A DNA stretch of 22,893 nucleotides from JBELMB01 sp042088665 (GTDB lineage: Bacteria; Pseudomonadota; Alphaproteobacteria; Rhodobacterales; Rhodobacteraceae). How positions within the stretch are numbered: position 1 is the stretch's first letter; every line of letters starts with the position of its first letter. The stretch spans positions 1-22,893 of the forward strand of contig JBELMB010000074.1 of NCBI GenBank assembly GCA_042088665.1. Reading direction: 5' to 3'. The position numbers and the translations under genes are program-made. Below are positions 22,535-22,893 of the stretch, piece after piece. The notes under the pieces were generated by a model. That model did no database searches. It was not told where the DNA came from and saw only the letters and a program-made list of their open reading frames with translations.

Positions 22535-22864
22535 GTGCTGACGGTCAGCCCGCAGCACCGCGTCTGGCTGGCCTCGCCGAGGTTTGAGCTGATGTTCGGC
22601 GCACCCGAAGTGCTGGTGCCTGCCGGTCATCTCTTGCACGCGGATGGCATCGCGCGCGCGGGCCGCGATCCGGTGCAATACGTCCACTTCATGTGCGAGC
22701 AGCATGAGTTGGTCTTGTCGGATGGCGTTTGGACCGAGAGCTTTCAACCCGGGGATCAGAGCCTTGCGGGGCTGGATGCCGCATGTCGTGCAGAGCTGGC
22801 CACCGTGTTCCCCGATTTGGCGCGCGATCCGCAAAGCGCCTATCCGGGCTGCCGAAAGCCCTGA
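22535..22864 (+). CDS. RTX fragment 3: C-terminal part of the Hint domain
   Basis: This is the rest of the Hint module in the same frame, from the second stop onward. Conserved Hint features lie here: VSPQHRVWLASP, then YVHFMCEQHELVLSDG and ESFQPGDQSLAGLD. The 18 codons between the TAG and 22535 also read as normal Hint sequence (LRPIRIQPGALG), which shows that the stop is an interruption. The ATG or CTG-type start at 22535 is only nominal. Confidence 0.45.
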   Translation: MLTVSPQHRVWLASPRFELMFGAPEVLVPAGHLLHADGIARAGRDPVQYVHFMCEQHELVLSDGVWTESFQPGDQSLAGLDAACRAELATVFPDLARDPQSAYPGCRKP

Positions 22865-22881
22865 AACGCAAGGAGGCTGGC

Positions 22882-22893
22882 ATGTGTCTGCCC
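22882..22893 (+). CDS. Start of a further gene, cut by the window end
   Basis: A strong AAGGAGG site is followed 5 nt later by ATG 22882; only MCLP is visible. It follows the RTX/Hint gene by 17 nt on the same strand, so it may have been co-transcribed with it. No function can be given. Confidence 0.5.

Larger units (their letters stand above)
20204..22864 (+). pseudogene. RTX calcium-binding protein with Hint domain, interrupted by two in-frame stops
   Basis: One reading frame runs from ATG 20204 to TGA 22862-22864 and would encode about 886 residues, but it is broken by TAA at 21044-21046 and TAG at 22478-22480. Protein similarity continues across both stops with no frame change. Domains in order are RTX block 1 (20327-20575), a beta-sandwich-like segment (about 20590-20940), a propeller-like segment (about 20990-21790, with LYGICFGGG, GDFDDSGNLWTF, GNIYYGLN), RTX block 2 (21863-22096) and a Hint/intein-like domain (22319-22864). 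Intact relatives would be large calcium-binding proteins exported by a type I system; no secretion genes are in the window. The DNA looks otherwise undamaged, so inactivation would be recent. Sequencing error or stop readthrough are alternatives. Confidence 0.75.

Noticed and set aside
21104..22834. 576-codon minus-strand frame opposite the RTX/Hint gene
   Set aside because: It mirrors the RTX repeats (VVAVTAVQGVIATVAHD-type sequence) and has no domain of its own. It also lacks a ribosome site.
20204..22864. Genetic code change with TAA/TAG read as sense
   Set aside because: Other genes in the window end naturally at TAA (tex) and TAG (DUF1007, dedA), so only local readthrough or mutation can explain the stops.
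1..22893. tRNA, rRNA, insertion sequences, phage genes or attachment sites
   Set aside because: I looked for cloverleaf-type arms, transposase motifs and flanking direct repeats and found none that hold up by eye. A tRNA or covariance model scan would settle it.

Overview
The window looks like chromosome of a marine alphaproteobacterium of the Rhodobacterales (Roseobacter/Rhodobacteraceae type). The evidence is high G+C, many ATGA/GTGA stop-start overlaps, a zur-znuCBA locus, NMT1/THI5-like ABC transport genes and a large RTX protein with a C-terminal Hint module. This is inferred from gene content and style; no marker gene was compared.

Layout. (1) 234-1780, minus: a DUF1007 periplasmic protein and a NicO/RcnA-type nickel/cobalt permease, overlapping. 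(2) 1781-2598: no gene that I can support. (3) 2599-5908, minus: a compact zinc operon, zur - 43-aa membrane micro-ORF - znuC - znuB - znuA. A palindromic Zur-box-like site lies at the zur promoter. ZnuA carries a greatly expanded His/Asp/Glu loop made of 13-residue repeats. (4) 5998-6101: a clean array of eight 13-nt units between the zur promoter and dedA. (5) 6190-7172, minus: a DedA-family protein preceded by a small membrane protein. (6) 7403-7939, minus: a secreted ricin-B-like beta-trefoil protein. (7) 8447-9316, minus: a sugar-phosphate isomerase/epimerase-like TIM barrel. (8) 9733-17053: a LysR regulator divergent from a catabolic-looking cluster of nucleoside/nucleobase deaminase, ABC importer (binding protein, ATPase, permease), two isopenicillin-N-synthase-like 2OG-Fe(II) oxygenases and an alpha/beta hydrolase. 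(9) 17374-19770, minus: the Tex RNA-binding protein. (10) 20204-22864, plus: an RTX/Hint gene broken by two in-frame stop codons. (11) 22882 onward: the first codons of another gene.

How the genes work together. The zinc operon is self-contained: Zur senses zinc and probably represses its own operon, and ZnuABC imports zinc. The micro-ORF is coupled on both sides, so it is probably co-translated and may be a small partner of the transporter. The LysR-deaminase-ABC-oxygenase-hydrolase block reads as uptake and stepwise breakdown of a nitrogenous heterocycle, for example a modified pyrimidine or purine. The substrate cannot be read from sequence.

The most unusual material is the zur/znu micro-ORF, the short-period repeats in several intergenic regions (13-22 nt periods), a perfect 38-bp palindrome upstream of the RTX gene, the doubly interrupted RTX/Hint gene, and the uncharacterised oxygenase/deaminase cluster.
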